The notes: a model not told the origin generated them from the letters alone. Counted from the first letter of the stretch, positions 1 to 11,138 are shown. The stretch is DNA of 64,000 nt from Paraconiothyrium sp. Pb-2020 (GCA_022419385.1 JAJUBI010000003.1:4402001-4466000); one strand, 5' to 3'. Numbers and translations: made by a program.

Positions 1-408
1 CACACGACAACTACCACTTCCTCATCCACATCAACGTCTATGACACGCACTGAGACGTGCAAAACGCCTGGCTGGTGGGGCTGTCGGGATGCTACTGCGA
101 CTCCCACAACATCGCCGACAACTACCACCACATCCACCTCAACGAGCACTTGCGAAACACCGGGCTGGTTCGGGTGTAACGACAAGACCACCACTGACAC
201 CACCACGACTGACGACGCAACCACGACAACTACTTGCACCACTAAAGGTTGGTTTGGGCGTTGCCTCGACCCAACGCCCACTACTACCACAGCAGAGGCA
301 GCGCACGCATATTGGCGAACAGAAGCGACAGTGACACAAACGGCGAGAACAGGAGCAGCGTACGCATACCGGCATACTGAGCCCACAGCGACTCAGACAT
401 TTTCATAG
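1..408 (+). CDS. Thr-rich repeat protein with Cys-Pro-Gly-Trp modules, 3' end only
   Basis: The reading frame is open from the first base of the window to the TAG at 406-408, so the 5' part lies outside. The visible part has three short cysteine modules (TCKTPGWWGC, TCETPGWFGC, TCTTKGWFGRC) separated by Thr/Ser-rich linkers. It ends with two imperfect copies of a tail motif (TEATVTQT and TEPTATQT). The composition is that of an O-mannosylated extracellular or cell-wall protein. No GPI-attachment hydrophobic tail is present. The function is not recognised. The start, any signal peptide and the repeat number cannot be seen. Overlapping frames in this stretch are composition artefacts of the Thr-rich DNA. 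Confidence 0.5.
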   Translation, partial: HTTTTTSSSTSTSMTRTETCKTPGWWGCRDATATPTTSPTTTTTSTSTSTCETPGWFGCNDKTTTDTTTTDDATTTTTCTTKGWFGRCLDPTPTTTTAEAAHAYWRTEATVTQTARTGAAYAYRHTEPTATQTFS

Positions 409-579
409 ACTTTCCTTCGGCATCATATAAAGCGCAAATATCATTCCACTAGTTCCATTCGAACGTACTAGAGCGAAAACATATACGTGTACTGAACGAA
501 TATCTAGAAATTATACTACCCCCGGCCTCGATAGTTTACTCATCTCATCTGACACTTCTCTCCCGACCATGTCTGGACT

Positions 580-1083
580 TCAGATACATTCAACCCTCTC
601 CCACTCGATACTAATATTAAAGCCAGGCGCCAGCTTCAAAAGCTCCCTCATTCCACTCCCATCCTCCCTTAAAACAAACGTAAAAACCTCATTCCCAACC
701 GTTGCGCCCACATAATTCGGAATCGTCGACCCAATGAACGTAATATTCGCGAATACGCCATCCTCACTAACCTCGTAGGTGCCCGAATGGGCAACAGTCC
801 CAGCTACGATGGCGGCATTCTGCTCGGGCGTGCCGACCTGCGTGAAGAAATGGCCGGGAGGAAATAAAGGGAGACGCGGGTCGCTGTTTTGGACTATGGC
901 GTGGTGCTGCGTGAAGATGAGGGTGCCGATGGGATTGGGACCCCAGAATTCAGGATTATCGAGGGTGCCGTTGATGTAGGTGGATAGACTGGACATGCGG
1001 TAGACGCCGGGCATGCGGTTTTGGGTAGACGTGGCGCTTGAAAGGCTGAGGAGGGCTGTTGTGAGAACATGGTGGGGCTTCAT
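580..1083 (-). CDS. Small secreted lipocalin-like domain protein
   Basis: Single-exon ORF of 167 codons. The N-terminus (MKPHHVLTTALLSLSSATS) looks like a secretion signal. The rest resembles the fungal lipocalin-like family (Lipocalin_5 type): a GVYRMSSLSTYING start, a NPIGTLIFTQHHAIVQNSDPR block, then GTVAHSGTYEVSEDG and a final strand region. These are the family's usual landmarks of an eight-strand barrel binding a small hydrophobic ligand. Members are often found as accessory proteins in secondary metabolism or as secreted proteins, but no biosynthetic core gene is visible here. The ATG at 1083 is the first in frame and gives a full-length domain. The assignment is from pattern recognition; the ligand is unknown. 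Confidence 0.68.
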   Translation of the reverse strand: MKPHHVLTTALLSLSSATSTQNRMPGVYRMSSLSTYINGTLDNPEFWGPNPIGTLIFTQHHAIVQNSDPRLPLFPPGHFFTQVGTPEQNAAIVAGTVAHSGTYEVSEDGVFANITFIGSTIPNYVGATVGNEVFTFVLREDGSGMRELLKLAPGFNISIEWERVECI

Positions 1084-2363
1084 GATGTGTGAGTTTGTTG
1101 TGGACTGTGATGTCTACGTCGTTTTAGCTGGGCTGGTAATGAGGTTTGGCTGATGTGTTTGGGGCCTTGTGTCTAGGACTTTTGCTGGTTCTGGTTCTTG
1201 TACCTGATGGCAGGTATCCGCCATCCATCCCTTGTTAGAGTTTTATACGACCTTTTGCGTCCGCAGATTGTGTCCCGACTTGATCATTCTGATCTTTCTC
1301 GTGCGTGCATGTGACCGAGGTAAGCAGAGGCGCAGGCGGAATCCTTCCCAGTCTCAATCATTGTTCCAGATGATGAGTCACTTGACTGTGAGGATGGGCG
1401 ACCTGCGTATGCTCGTGAGTCCTTGTGGAGTACGGGGCACAAGGTGAGGATGATCCTCAGATGGGAGCTTTCCTGAATGAGGTGAAGTTGGCTAAATATG
1501 TCCTTTGTAGAATCTTAACAGAACTATTATGCGGGCTGTGTAGTCATTAGGTAGTATTATTGTGGCCTAATGTACTTTTGGAAAATGCGATAGGCTAGTA
1601 TACTTCTCAAAGCAACTCGAACCTGTCTGTGAGGCCTTCTAGCGATTAGCGTGAAGGTGCACCTACGGGCCAGATGCTGGCCGGCAGTGCAGGTGTCAGC
1701 CTTATGCGTGCACAAAGGATCCGTAGACCGTGGCCCCATTCCAGGCATCGCCACTCAACAGTAACCTCTTGTTAGATTACTGCGTTTTCTAGGAACGTTG
1801 CCTGACAACACGTGTAAATTTGCATCGAAGATTGTTTAGGTGGTCACAGCATCTAGGACGGGGCCTTGGGTATTGGGATACCTCTTGTGTGGAGCATAAT
1901 TCCGACAGCATGATGAAATTTACATTGACTTGACCCTCCGGGGGTATGCAGTGTGGAGGCACGGTCAAGGCATGGTGGCGTGGATGATGAAGCTAATCAA
2001 CAACAATCGTCTCACGGAACATGTCGGCAATGGGTCAGTGGTGTTTACGTTTCAATTTGTCAATGAACTTGCAGCAAGGTAATCAACTTAAGTAGTACCG
2101 GCAAATGCATATGCACAGACAAGCCTCGTCGTTACTATTGCCTTGCCATGAAGCAGTGACGCGCCCATCTTTGTTGTATGAGGCGCAGAATTGGTGCCGC
2201 ATGTTTGCATGGTAGTTCCTTTGCGGCAAAGTTAGTCAGAAAGTTAGCTGAAATAAACACCACCATGGCCAACAATTTCCCCTTTATCATTCATAGACCA
2301 CAACTCCCTTCATCAGGGCACTAAACTTCATCATTCAACGATCATATACCTTCAGCATTAGAT
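1084..2363. other. Intergenic region, lipocalin-like gene to SDR
   Basis: This gap lies between the divergent starts of the lipocalin-like gene and the SDR and must hold both promoters. I see only short ORFs without coding character, no tRNA-like structure and no clear repeat. A CCACCATGG context at about 2260 is followed by a short unsupported frame. Confidence 0.5.
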
Positions 2364-3443
2364 ATGATCAACAGTGCACAACTCGATGGTATCGCTCTCG
2401 TCGTCGGCGTACGTTGTGCCTTTCAGTCGCTGCGGCCAGCACCATGCTAACGAACTCGACAGTCGGGAAGAGGTATCGGGAAAGAAGTCGCGTTCTCTCT
2501 AGCCGAGGCAGGCGCCAAAGCTGTGGTGTTTGCAGACATGAATGAGGAATGGGCTAGGGCATCGTCCGAGGAGTGTGCAGTATGCGAGTAGTAAAGACTA
2601 CCGAACAACATCTTTACTATGGATGTTCGGGATGCCAAGTCAGTAGAGGAGATGGTGAGCTTCGTTGTGGAGCAGTATGGTCGCCTCGACTATTGCGTCA
2701 ATGCTGCTGGTGTAAGTGAACATTGTCTTTTCCACTCAATGTCAGAAGCAACCACCCACACACTCCTCTAACCCCGCGGATCATTCAGGAGAGCAGATTC
2801 ATGTTATTCAATGAAGAGGCTGACGCACTAGCTATGTCTTTCAGGTCGACAACGGAGTGCATGCGCCCCTGGCTGACACCGATATCGAAAATTTCGATCG
2901 CGTCATGAGCATCAACACAAGGGGAAACCTTCTTTGTGTGCGTGCAGAGACTGCGGCTATGCGTAAGCAGACGCCGAAAACGTGGACTAGTAGGAACGGT
3001 ACTCGTGATATCGGTCGCGGGGTTATCATCAATATCGCTTCTGCAAATTCTTTCGCTGGTCTGCCCGGCAAAGGGTCGTACACCATCTCCAAGCATGCGT
3101 CCATGGGTATCACCAAGATGGCCGGTAAGTAGAGACCCTATCTCGAGCTTGAGTTGCAATGAAAATTCATATCGATGTTACAGGCTTAGACCATGCACCC
3201 GACGGTATCCGCGTGAACGCAGTGTGCCCGACATGGGTTCGCACACCATTGCTCGACGATGAACTAAAGAAGAACCCTGATGTTCAAGGCATGATATCTG
3301 CTGTCGTACCGATCAAAAGGGCAGCAGAATGTGAGGAGGTTTCTGATGTAGTCGCGTTTCTGTGTAGCCCGGCTGCGAGCTATGTTAACGGTGCTAGTCT
3401 CCTCATTGACGCTGCTGTAACTACGACGGTGCGTCTCTTTTGA
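2364..3443 (+). pseudogene. Short-chain dehydrogenase/reductase with two compensating frameshifts
   Basis: Four-exon SDR: 2364-2408, 2463-2711, 2845-3124, 3184-3443, with GT-AG introns of 54, 133 and 59 bp and matching phases. The classical NAD(P)-binding glycine motif is split by intron 1 (VVG, then SGRGIG). Also visible are the DVRD and NAAG motifs, a catalytic Ser region (NIASANS), the YTISK Tyr-x3-Lys pair, and the VNAVCPTWVRTPL stretch. Exon 2 is broken. After the Cys codon at 2574-2576 the protein continues one base later, giving QYASSKDYRTTS, and returns to the original frame by 2616 (TMDVRD). In the original frame TAG TAA follow at 2589-2594. The indels cancel in length, so this is a recent lesion or a base error. 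The exact substrate is unknown. Confidence 0.75.
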
Positions 3444-5999
3444 TTGTTGTAGCGGTCTCTCGAGAAGATCGTGTATAGGTACAATAAAGAAGGGGCACTC
3501 TATAGTATGCGACCGTTGGTGTTGTTTCGCTGCTTCTCAGGAATTCTTGCCTCGTTCGAAGAAATCTTGATACTTGTTTTCAGCATGTCTGAGTACACTC
3601 TAGCGGCTGTGCGTTTGCAAAAGATGGCAAAAGATAGCTGTGCTGTCAGGCAGGCGGAAGATGTGTTGAGGAATACTGCTGGCAGTATCTGAAATTAACT
3701 GCAATTGCATAGCAGCAGTTGTCGGACAGTGGGCTTTTGGTTGAGCATGGGCATCTTGTACCCATGATGAAGCGGGACTGACTGCAATGTGGAGACCTGT
3801 GAGTCCAAGATTGTCAGAATTCTTGACCGTCGATGTACTGAACCCCCTCCACAACAGCATGTCGTATCAAGAGCTTGGATTTAGGGATGGAATTGGTGCA
3901 TTCGTCGACAGGATTTGGACGCGACTTCCTCGCAAACACTGATCTGGAAGCGACCACCCTCAACCTCACCTACCTGGTTTATTCTGTGACTATGACTTTT
4001 TCCTTGCACATTTTCTGAACATCTAATTCTGGCCGGAGCTCGTTACTCTGCCTTTCTCTCGCAGGCGAAATTTTGACCTCTACAGACATGAGTGCTGTTC
4101 TCCTCGAGGACCGCAGCTGGGGCCGGAGCCGGAGCCGGAGTCGGAGTACGGCGCCTCGTGGTGGATCCGCGTGACATACAAGGTTGAGTTGTATGAAGCC
4201 AGTATCGTATTATGGCTCGAGGTTATGAGAATGTGCGCATGATTACCGCTGACACCTTCAGGCAGCTGTCCTCATCACGGTGGGTGTCGCAACAATCGAC
4301 CGGGCAGGGACTGTACGAGTAGCGTCACTTAAACGACTTTGAACGCGCAAGAACAACATCAACCACGGCAAGCGACCTTATTCAGACATCTGGACCGACA
4401 CGAAAGGGGACCGCTTGTTTCACGGCTGTTACTGCTCCGCAGCGTTGACCTGGCGAAAGACTTGGCTTCGATGGGGCGTGGCTTCCACGTTATTGCAGCA
4501 TTCGCTGAACCCGAAACAGAATATGGGGTCTTGTCAGCAAAATCATCACGAACGTCAAGACACGGCGGTTGCTGACGAGATCCACTATTGCAATCTCGTT
4601 GCGCGATTGTCCTTCGTGCGCCGCACAGTTCAGGCAAACGACAATTTGCTGGCCTGAATTTTGTCCTCGGGCTTCGCGACACCGGGCATACTCTGACTTC
4701 CACCATAGCCAGATATAGGTGGACCAATGACTCTCGATCAAGGCAGGATGTCTGCTCCAGATGTGCGCTTCTGCGGCGGATTCGATGTCAGGATCGACTG
4801 AACAGTACCTGGGTATTGAACATGCAGAAACAGAGTGTGGCTTCACACGGCAAGGCTGCACACTGTTCACCGGTCGTCCATCCGGCGAGCCAGATGAAGG
4901 ACATGTTACGTGCTCAAGCGGAGCGAGTGTTGGAGGCTTGCTATTGGCCATGCCGTTTAAGGATGCTTTTGCGATGGCAATGACCGAGGCGCGAGGCAAC
5001 TTCTAGCGCGTCTCGACTCTCGCCTGCAAGTGCACTTGCTGGACGCCTCTGCTTCGTACGCACCTGGATGCGACTCGTTTGGCCGTACGACACTCCGTTC
5101 GCCCTCTGCATGGGTCTCGCAGCAGGACCTGCAAGTGGACACGAGGCAACTTAGTAAGCTGTGTCGCGCGAAATCAATGACGAGGCATCTTCTCGCTCAC
5201 CGTTTAGGAAAATGCAGAGTGGTGAATGCAATGCAGAAGTACGAGTGGGCGAATGACAAGCGCGGCATGGTTTACGCGCGAGACGTAGCCAGTCCGCTAG
5301 CAGATCGCCCGGCATCTTATGCGAATGTCACTCGCGAAGAGGTGCCATCGTCTCGTACGTCGTCGCATCGTCCCGCACTTCGCTCGGTAGTCGCAAAGTA
5401 TTGCGCAACGCCGCATCCAGACGCTTGGAGCTTGCATTGTGCAGTGTGCAAATTGCGCCGCCATCAGCCGCACGAAACAGCCAAAGCAGGAATGGACACC
5501 CGAGTAGTTGGTCTGAGGTAAGGACTGCACGAGTTGTTTTGCACACGATTGTTGCCTTTTCGGGGCAGTAACGCGCCTTGCGCATGTGCAGAAACGGGCA
5601 ATGCGGCGGTTTGGCGGCGTGGTGGAGGCCGCATGTGCATATATATGGGCTGCCTTGAACCCTGGCCTTATCACCTTCTTGGCCAATTTGCAGCAGAACT
5701 CTGTTGGAGGGGAAAATTCCCGAGTGCTAATGGTGGCCGACTTTTCAGGAAGCTGTGGAACGAAGCAGTGGGACAAGGTCGTGCAGCAGGCTTCTTTGCT
5801 TTACAGTGCGACCTGCAGGACTCCTCTTCCCCGGTCAACGTACCTTTCTTAAGTGTCCTCCAGGAGGTGAATACCTTGCAAGCTGTTTTCGCCAGGACCG
5901 GAGCGGTGCGTTCATGTCGCGTGCAGGTGGTCCTACCCAGAGACCTCGTATCCCGGCCCACCGTCGACGGACAGGTGAACAGCGCAGAACCCCAGTCGT
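3444..5999. other. 2.5-kb region with no supported gene
   Basis: Several overlapping ORFs of 60-170 codons exist on both strands (for example 4490-4999 minus, 5030-5521 plus, 5534-6046 plus). None has a recognisable domain, consistent intron signals or natural composition. The last 300 bases are probably promoter and leader of the downstream F-box-like gene. A short (GGAGCC)n-like run is annotated separately. I see no transposon ends. Confidence 0.5.
4121..4146. repeat. Short GGAGCC-type simple repeat
   Basis: About four imperfect copies of GGAGCC in non-coding DNA. A similar run near 23655 encodes the Ser-Arg tail of the ATPase-like protein. No function is implied. Confidence 0.6.
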
Positions 6000-8819
6000 A
6001 TGGCGGGCACGATGTCGAGGCCCACCGCTGTCTTCTTGGACCATGAAATCATCAAGATCGAAGATAGTCCGGAGCCTATGCCTTCTACACCAACATTGGC
6101 CAGCAGCAATACTATGACACAGCCCTTGGACCCGAAAGACCCAGAAGGTTTCCTCCGGCGATGTTCTGGCTACAACAAGAAGAAAGGAGTCCGTTGCAGT
6201 GCCATAATCGGTCGCAACTCTCATCACGTCAAGCACGCCCATTCGACCTTCCTACCCACCTGTTACACCCATAGAGATCAACAAAGCCACGCTGGATGGT
6301 GTCAGTTTGTGCAAGAGGACGGTGAGAGGTGTGGAAGACTATTCCGATGGACGCCGCCGTACTTTGAGCTTTGCGCAGAACATCAAGGACATCCTGATAC
6401 GCCGTGTCATTTCATGAAGCTACCGCTTGAACTTCGTCTTGATGTGTTCCGGTACTTGCTTCCATCAAGAGCTATCGGCTCGTCAACCTCGCTACTCCAC
6501 ATTGACGAAGACCCCGACCAGCAACAGCCTTGGTATCACTCGACAGGCTCTTCGCGTGTTGCATCCAGAAATTCCAGCAGTAACATGCATAGCAACGGAT
6601 CTCATTCGTCTCTTGATCGCTCCACAATGCGTAGTGTGTTCCCGATACCGTTGGCGAACCTTCTTCTCGTCAACCGCCAGGTACACGAAGAAGTGAAAGA
6701 CTTACTGTACAGCACCGTTCCATTCACGGTCGATGTGCGGAAAGATGGGACCTTCATGTGCGGCAGACGTCTTCTCGAACCAAGAAGAGCAGACGGGTCA
6801 TCTCACTATGTAGTTGGAGATGTAGATAAGATTAAAGAAAGATTTTTGAGGACCTTTGACTGGGCGGCAGTCAAGAACTACAATGTCGATATTCTGGTGG
6901 AAAATTGGAAGGATGATACCAATCGCGGCTATCATACCTTTCCGTGGGATGAAGAGGTGGAGATCTACGACATCCGAGACTACATTGGTGTGGTGATATC
7001 CGGAATCCTCAGCAAAGCCCGCAACCTTTGCAGGCTCAACGTTCGGCTCGGCTTTTCGAAATTCATCTGGACCGAGGAGGAACTCTACACCAATATCAAA
7101 ACCCTGGTAGGACCTTTCGAACGTCTGCGCAACGTCAGACAGCCACGTTTCCTTGGCGTATACGAAGGGACACCGCAGACCAACTTCATGATCAGCTTGC
7201 CGGTACCCGGCCAAGCCGCGAGTTTCACGACGCCCACGAACGGATCGCCTCATGCTCGACCTTCCACACCACTGTGTTCTGTTCCTCAGCTACCTACCAG
7301 GACCCCCCTTTTCGTCTGTACCCAGCCTGAGTTCGCCGAGTACCGCTCCAATTGGGAACGCTGGATTGCTTCTGCATCCACCACCTCTCTCATTTCTAAG
7401 CCACCGATTCGTGCCATGTTCACTGAACTCAAAGAGTTCTACACTCGACTAGCGGCTACGGTACCTGATGTGACCGCACGCAATGGTCGTCACGCGTTCT
7501 TACATCGAGCGAGGGTAGCCAGAGAACAAGAGAATGTAGAAGCGTTTAGGCACTTGAGGAATGAATTGATTGGTTACTGGGAAGCGTATTTGGAGCAAGA
7601 GGAACGGAAGAAGGATGATATGAGCAGAAGACTGAGCAGAATGTTAGACGTTGATGTTTATCCGGCATCCTGGGACGAGGACCATGCTTGCATCGTCGGC
7701 GCCAACTCCCAGGTAATTCGTTCGGCGGCGGGCTCAAGCTCGCAATCGCCGATCATCACCTCCGCAGAATCATGGCGCAACGCCGCAAAGCGCTCCCCAC
7801 TAGAGAAGCTCCACTCGACATATCCTCCATCGACGTCTCTGACCCCTCAGCATCACAGTCACCCCCAAGCTGGGAGCTCCAGGTGCAATGCAGGCTCAAA
7901 TGCGCAAGATCCGGTTGTCATTGATCTAGGAGACGATGGTTGCTACACTGGCGAAAAGCAAAGAATGGAAAGCATACGCCTTCAGGCTGCAACGCGGGAT
8001 GTAATGCGAGATGCCAGCCGGTCCAAACAGCCACCGCAACCACACAACACGCCACTTCACAGCCCGATTAGCTCGGACGGTCAAATGTCACCCAGAAGCT
8101 CCCAGGCTACTCTCCAGCCCTCCAAGGACCAGCAACCTATGGCGCTGAATCCCCAGCTCCACCTCGAAGCAGCAATGTCGCACCGCAGACAAGTCGAAAT
8201 GCAAGCGCACAGAGCCCGTGCTATGCAAGAAGCAGCCAGCCGCCAGGCAATGGCACAAGCCCAAGCCCAAGCCCTAGCTCAACGGCAGTCAATCTTCGGG
8301 TACCCTCCCGGGTATCCACCCGTGGTCATGCACCCCGACACTATGTTGCAGAGCCAGTATCAACATGTCACTGCCCAAGCCCACGTGTCTGCGCCACCCT
8401 CAGCATCCTCTTCGTTTTCGTCAGTGAATGAGCTTCCACCGTCAGCGGCGAGGGGACCACCGGTGGAGGTCGCGTACAACCAGCATATGCCGCCAGATTG
8501 GTACATATGCTATGACCCACCGGTAGTAGATATACCCGAGCAATCGTCGCAGAAGCGTCCTGCCTCGGACACTGAGGACACAGAATTGCCAGAGGGCAAG
8601 AGACAAAGGGTGGATTCGGGCATGGGCTGGGCAGACGAAGGGTACGGGACGCAGAGGAAACTCGGTGAGGACGAAAATGAGGCCGTGGCTGTTGATGTGC
8701 AGATGGTGTATCACCACCAAGATACTTACAGGGGACGATATCCAGAATATGGACCGCAGGCAAAGATGGGCTGGAAAGGAAAGGGAAAAGCGAGGGCAGA
8801 GGAGCCGGAGTGTGCGTAG
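6000..8819 (+). CDS. F-box-like protein with Cys/His-rich N-terminus and Gln-rich C-terminus
   Basis: Single-exon ORF of 939 codons. The N-terminal region (about residues 50-135) has regularly spaced Cys and His residues (RRCSGYNKKKGVRC, TCYTHR, CGRLFRW, CAEHQGH), possibly a small zinc fold. It is followed directly by LPLELRLDVFRYLLPS, a typical fungal F-box-like helix pair. F-box proteins recruit substrates to SCF ubiquitin ligases, but fungal proteins with this motif are often uncharacterised. The middle (residues 210-480) looks globular. The C-terminal 300 residues are low-complexity, Gln/Ala-rich with a QAQAQALAQ run, and end in a basic patch (KGKGKAR). A KRQR cluster near residue 870 could be a nuclear signal. 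The ATG at 6000 is the first in frame. Substrate and pathway are unknown. Confidence 0.78.
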   Translation: MAGTMSRPTAVFLDHEIIKIEDSPEPMPSTPTLASSNTMTQPLDPKDPEGFLRRCSGYNKKKGVRCSAIIGRNSHHVKHAHSTFLPTCYTHRDQQSHAGWCQFVQEDGERCGRLFRWTPPYFELCAEHQGHPDTPCHFMKLPLELRLDVFRYLLPSRAIGSSTSLLHIDEDPDQQQPWYHSTGSSRVASRNSSSNMHSNGSHSSLDRSTMRSVFPIPLANLLLVNRQVHEEVKDLLYSTVPFTVDVRKDGTFMCGRRLLEPRRADGSSHYVVGDVDKIKERFLRTFDWAAVKNYNVDILVENWKDDTNRGYHTFPWDEEVEIYDIRDYIGVVISGILSKARNLCRLNVRLGFSKFIWTEEELYTNIKTLVGPFERLRNVRQPRFLGVYEGTPQTNFMISLPVPGQAASFTTPTNGSPHARPSTPLCSVPQLPTRTPLFVCTQPEFAEYRSNWERWIASASTTSLISKPPIRAMFTELKEFYTRLAATVPDVTARNGRHAFLHRARVAREQENVEAFRHLRNELIGYWEAYLEQEERKKDDMSRRLSRMLDVDVYPASWDEDHACIVGANSQVIRSAAGSSSQSPIITSAESWRNAAKRSPLEKLHSTYPPSTSLTPQHHSHPQAGSSRCNAGSNAQDPVVIDLGDDGCYTGEKQRMESIRLQAATRDVMRDASRSKQPPQPHNTPLHSPISSDGQMSPRSSQATLQPSKDQQPMALNPQLHLEAAMSHRRQVEMQAHRARAMQEAASRQAMAQAQAQALAQRQSIFGYPPGYPPVVMHPDTMLQSQYQHVTAQAHVSAPPSASSSFSSVNELPPSAARGPPVEVAYNQHMPPDWYICYDPPVVDIPEQSSQKRPASDTEDTELPEGKRQRVDSGMGWADEGYGTQRKLGEDENEAVAVDVQMVYHHQDTYRGRYPEYGPQAKMGWKGKGKARAEEPECA

Positions 8820-9850
8820 ACTGAGACCGCAACAACCTCCGCCTATCTATTTTGCTTATATGGAGAAGGATTGAGAGAGTGGGCAACGGTTTCGCTTCGA
8901 CATCTTTCTGTTCGGAATTCTGCGTCAAAAATGCATAGCGACGGAGTCGACATACAAAAGTATAACGGCCTTGATGACTTCGTCTGATGATTGCTTGTAT
9001 CAGTACCAAGTTAGAGAATTATGAAGATGATGTTGCGTTGTCCGAGAAAGATCCGCTGCAAACCTTCGTCTGATGTTGTGCAGCAACAGAATCTCGTCGT
9101 AGGTTTAATTCGTTCGAAAGTTCCTAGTACCGCCACTGTTAAGTCTGCCGCTTCAGCTCCTGCATGATCTGCATGATCACCTGAAATGCCAGCTTTGGCC
9201 CAACTCGCTCTAATGAAGTACAAATGGTAAGGATATGCAGATTGAATAGATGAGGTCTAGGTCGCGGGAATGAGGTCTTGAGTTCTTTAGATATCTGTGC
9301 TCGACGTGACTGCAAAGATCGAGTGGCTGGGAGGCTTGGATATACGTGTAGTGCTTCATGGGCACATCGCCTTGTGAAAGTGACAGTCACAACAGAACCA
9401 GACGGAAAAAATGGGCGCGGATAGGTGTGAATGGGGGCGAGTGCATCCTTTTGCAACTTTGAAAGCACGGAATTTCTGAGCATGCTCGTCGAAATGTGTA
9501 GTGAATGGTAGTGTTAATACCGGCATGTAATTGACCTCGTTGAGAGACTGAATGGTCCGTATCAGCCACGAAGAGGATGACCAGCGCTAAGTTGCCAGCA
9601 CCCGTCTGAAATGCCAGTGAGGGCCCTTTTGAAGATGAAGGGCCCTCGAAACGTAAGATTTTACAAAACCGTTGCCAATAAAGATTATGAGGCGGATGCG
9701 GATGTGTCGTTCGGAAGAGTGCCTTTCAATTTGTCCATGGCTTCTATACAGTCCATTTCCCTCATCCCTCAGCCCCTTCTCCAATGGCACAGCTATTGTA
9801 CATCGCTTCCACCATCCCGCCGATTGACATTCGTACTATTCGGGTATCGC
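8820..9850. other. Convergent intergenic region, F-box-like gene to ATP18
   Basis: Both flanking genes end here, so this holds two 3' UTRs and spacer. Only short unsupported ORFs are present. A GGGCCCT/AGGGCCC self-complementary pair occurs near 9619-9647. No RNA gene is recognised. Confidence 0.5.
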
Positions 9851-10310
9851 TTAATGGCTGTCCGAGGCGGGGTTCTTGCGGAGGGGGTTCCTTGGGTCCT
9901 CCTTGTACTCATCGGCTGCCCCAGGGTTAGCATTGCCCTCTATATTGCGACCGCTCGGAGCGTTGATTCGTGAGGTGCACTAACCAGTCATCATGGCGCC
10001 GGCGGCAGCGTTGACACCGTAGAGGATGACGAGGCCTGTTGTCTTCCGTTAGCCCTGCTCCTGTGTTCTCCCATGATCTCCCTAGCTGCCAATCGCATCG
10101 ATTCCATCTTCCCAAGCTCCCCGCTCTCCATCCCCTGTTTTTTTTTTCAATTGGGCTATGCGTGCGACGTACCGGAGACGTAGAAAGGCCACATGGGCTT
10201 AGCTGCAAATCGTTAGCAATGTGATCTTCTATCGGCGGTGGAGAGCGGAGGAGAGGCTCAATTGACATACCGACAGGCGCCGGGAACTTGCGGCCGAGAA
10301 AACCAGGCAT
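9851..10310 (-). CDS. ATP18: Mitochondrial F1Fo ATP synthase subunit i/j (ATP18)
   Basis: Four-exon gene encoding 69 residues, too short and split for simple ORF calling. Exons on the minus strand: 10310-10271 (MPGFLGRKFPAPV), 10202-10173 (AKPMWPFYVS), 10035-9985 (GLVILYGVNAAAGAMMT), 9939-9851 (EGNANPGAADEYKEDPRNP and on). Every intron is GT-AG and phase 1, and all joins fit. The protein matches the Atp18 plan: a KFPxPV start, a KPMWPFY membrane entry, one transmembrane helix, and a matrix or intermembrane tail containing the YKxDPRNP family motif. Subunit i/j sits in the Fo part in the inner membrane and helps assemble and dimerise the complex. It is transcribed divergently from SPC19 across 248 bp. 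Confidence 0.93.
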
Positions 10311-10558
10311 CTTTGCGAGTTGATGGAGGAACGGGGGATGGGGTGGTCGAGGTGGTGATGGCGGATGGGAGGTGAGCTGCTGGGCTCCGAATCTTCGCGC
10401 CGCCAAGACGGTGGTTTGCCGGGGTTCCGCCGCGGTGGTGGGGATTGCGAGCGAAGGTAAACATGAGGCATTTGATACAGCTACACCACCGAACAAGAAC
10501 TTCTAAAGGGCATCTTGACTGAAGCTTGGGAAACGCGCGAGACGCTACTTGGAAGACC
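10311..10558. promoter_or_regulatory. Shared divergent promoter of ATP18 and SPC19
   Basis: Only 248 bp separate the two start codons, so both promoters must lie here. In the ATP18 direction the leader just before the ATG is pyrimidine-rich, as is common for fungal leaders. No convincing TATA box is seen. Confidence 0.6.
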
Positions 10559-11138
10559 ATGGCTCTCGATAGCTGCGTCGGGTCGCTACGCAACAGCATG
10601 CAGCTGCTCGACTCGTCCATCAACATTCTCGACGAAGCTACCAACGACTTTCCACGTCTCTGTAAAGTGCTTCAGACTACCCGGGTAAGTCTCGGCGCTT
10701 TTAGTTTGTCTTCTATGACCACTAAATCAAGACCAGCACTTCGAACTCATATCCGAACCCGACCTGCGTTCCGCTCAAACCGCCCTGCTTTCCGAAATTC
10801 GTCCCGAGGTGGAAGCCCTCCTCTCACGAGTGCAAAACTACCTCGACAAGCTAGAGCGCCGCGAGCAGTCTTTGATTGCGAAGTGTGATTTGAACGACGG
10901 TCGTCTCGGTACATCAGACAATAGCGCCGAGTCGGCATTTGCGCCCAAGAGCAGAGGAAGTCACGGCGCAAATGGGAAGCCTATGAGCACGGTCCAGGAG
11001 ATGAAATACAAGCAGTTGAAGGCGAAGAAGCAGCGGTTGAGCTATGCTGTGGAGACGCTGGAGATGCAAGCTAAACAGAGGGAGAGGCAGTTGCGGATGA
11101 GCATGGCGGCGCCGCAGCAATTTGGCCTTGAAGAATGA
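10559..11138 (+). CDS. SPC19: DASH/Dam1 complex subunit SPC19
   Basis: Two exons, 10559-10684 and 10737-11138 (52-bp GT-AG intron, phase 0), encode 175 residues. The N-terminus (SCVGSLRNSMQLLDSSINIL, DFPRL, TTRHFELI) is the signature of the Spc19 family. It is followed by a heptad-rich helix (SRVQNYLDKLERREQSL) and a second coiled coil near the C-terminus. Spc19 is a component of the fungal ten-protein DASH complex, which forms rings on kinetochore microtubules and couples chromosomes to depolymerising ends. An in-frame ATG 33 bp upstream (10526) is possible, but family members begin at MALDSC-like sequence, so 10559 is preferred. Length is normal for filamentous fungi. Confidence 0.92.

Noticed and set aside
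4339..6046. Cluster of overlapping ORFs of 80-170 codons on both strands
   Set aside because: No family resemblance, mutually overlapping, and Cys/Arg-rich composition as expected from chance open frames in GC-rich DNA.
8368..9009. 213-codon ORF on the minus strand
   Set aside because: Mostly antisense to the Gln-rich 3' end of the F-box-like gene; composition is Pro/Ser/Arg-rich with no domain.
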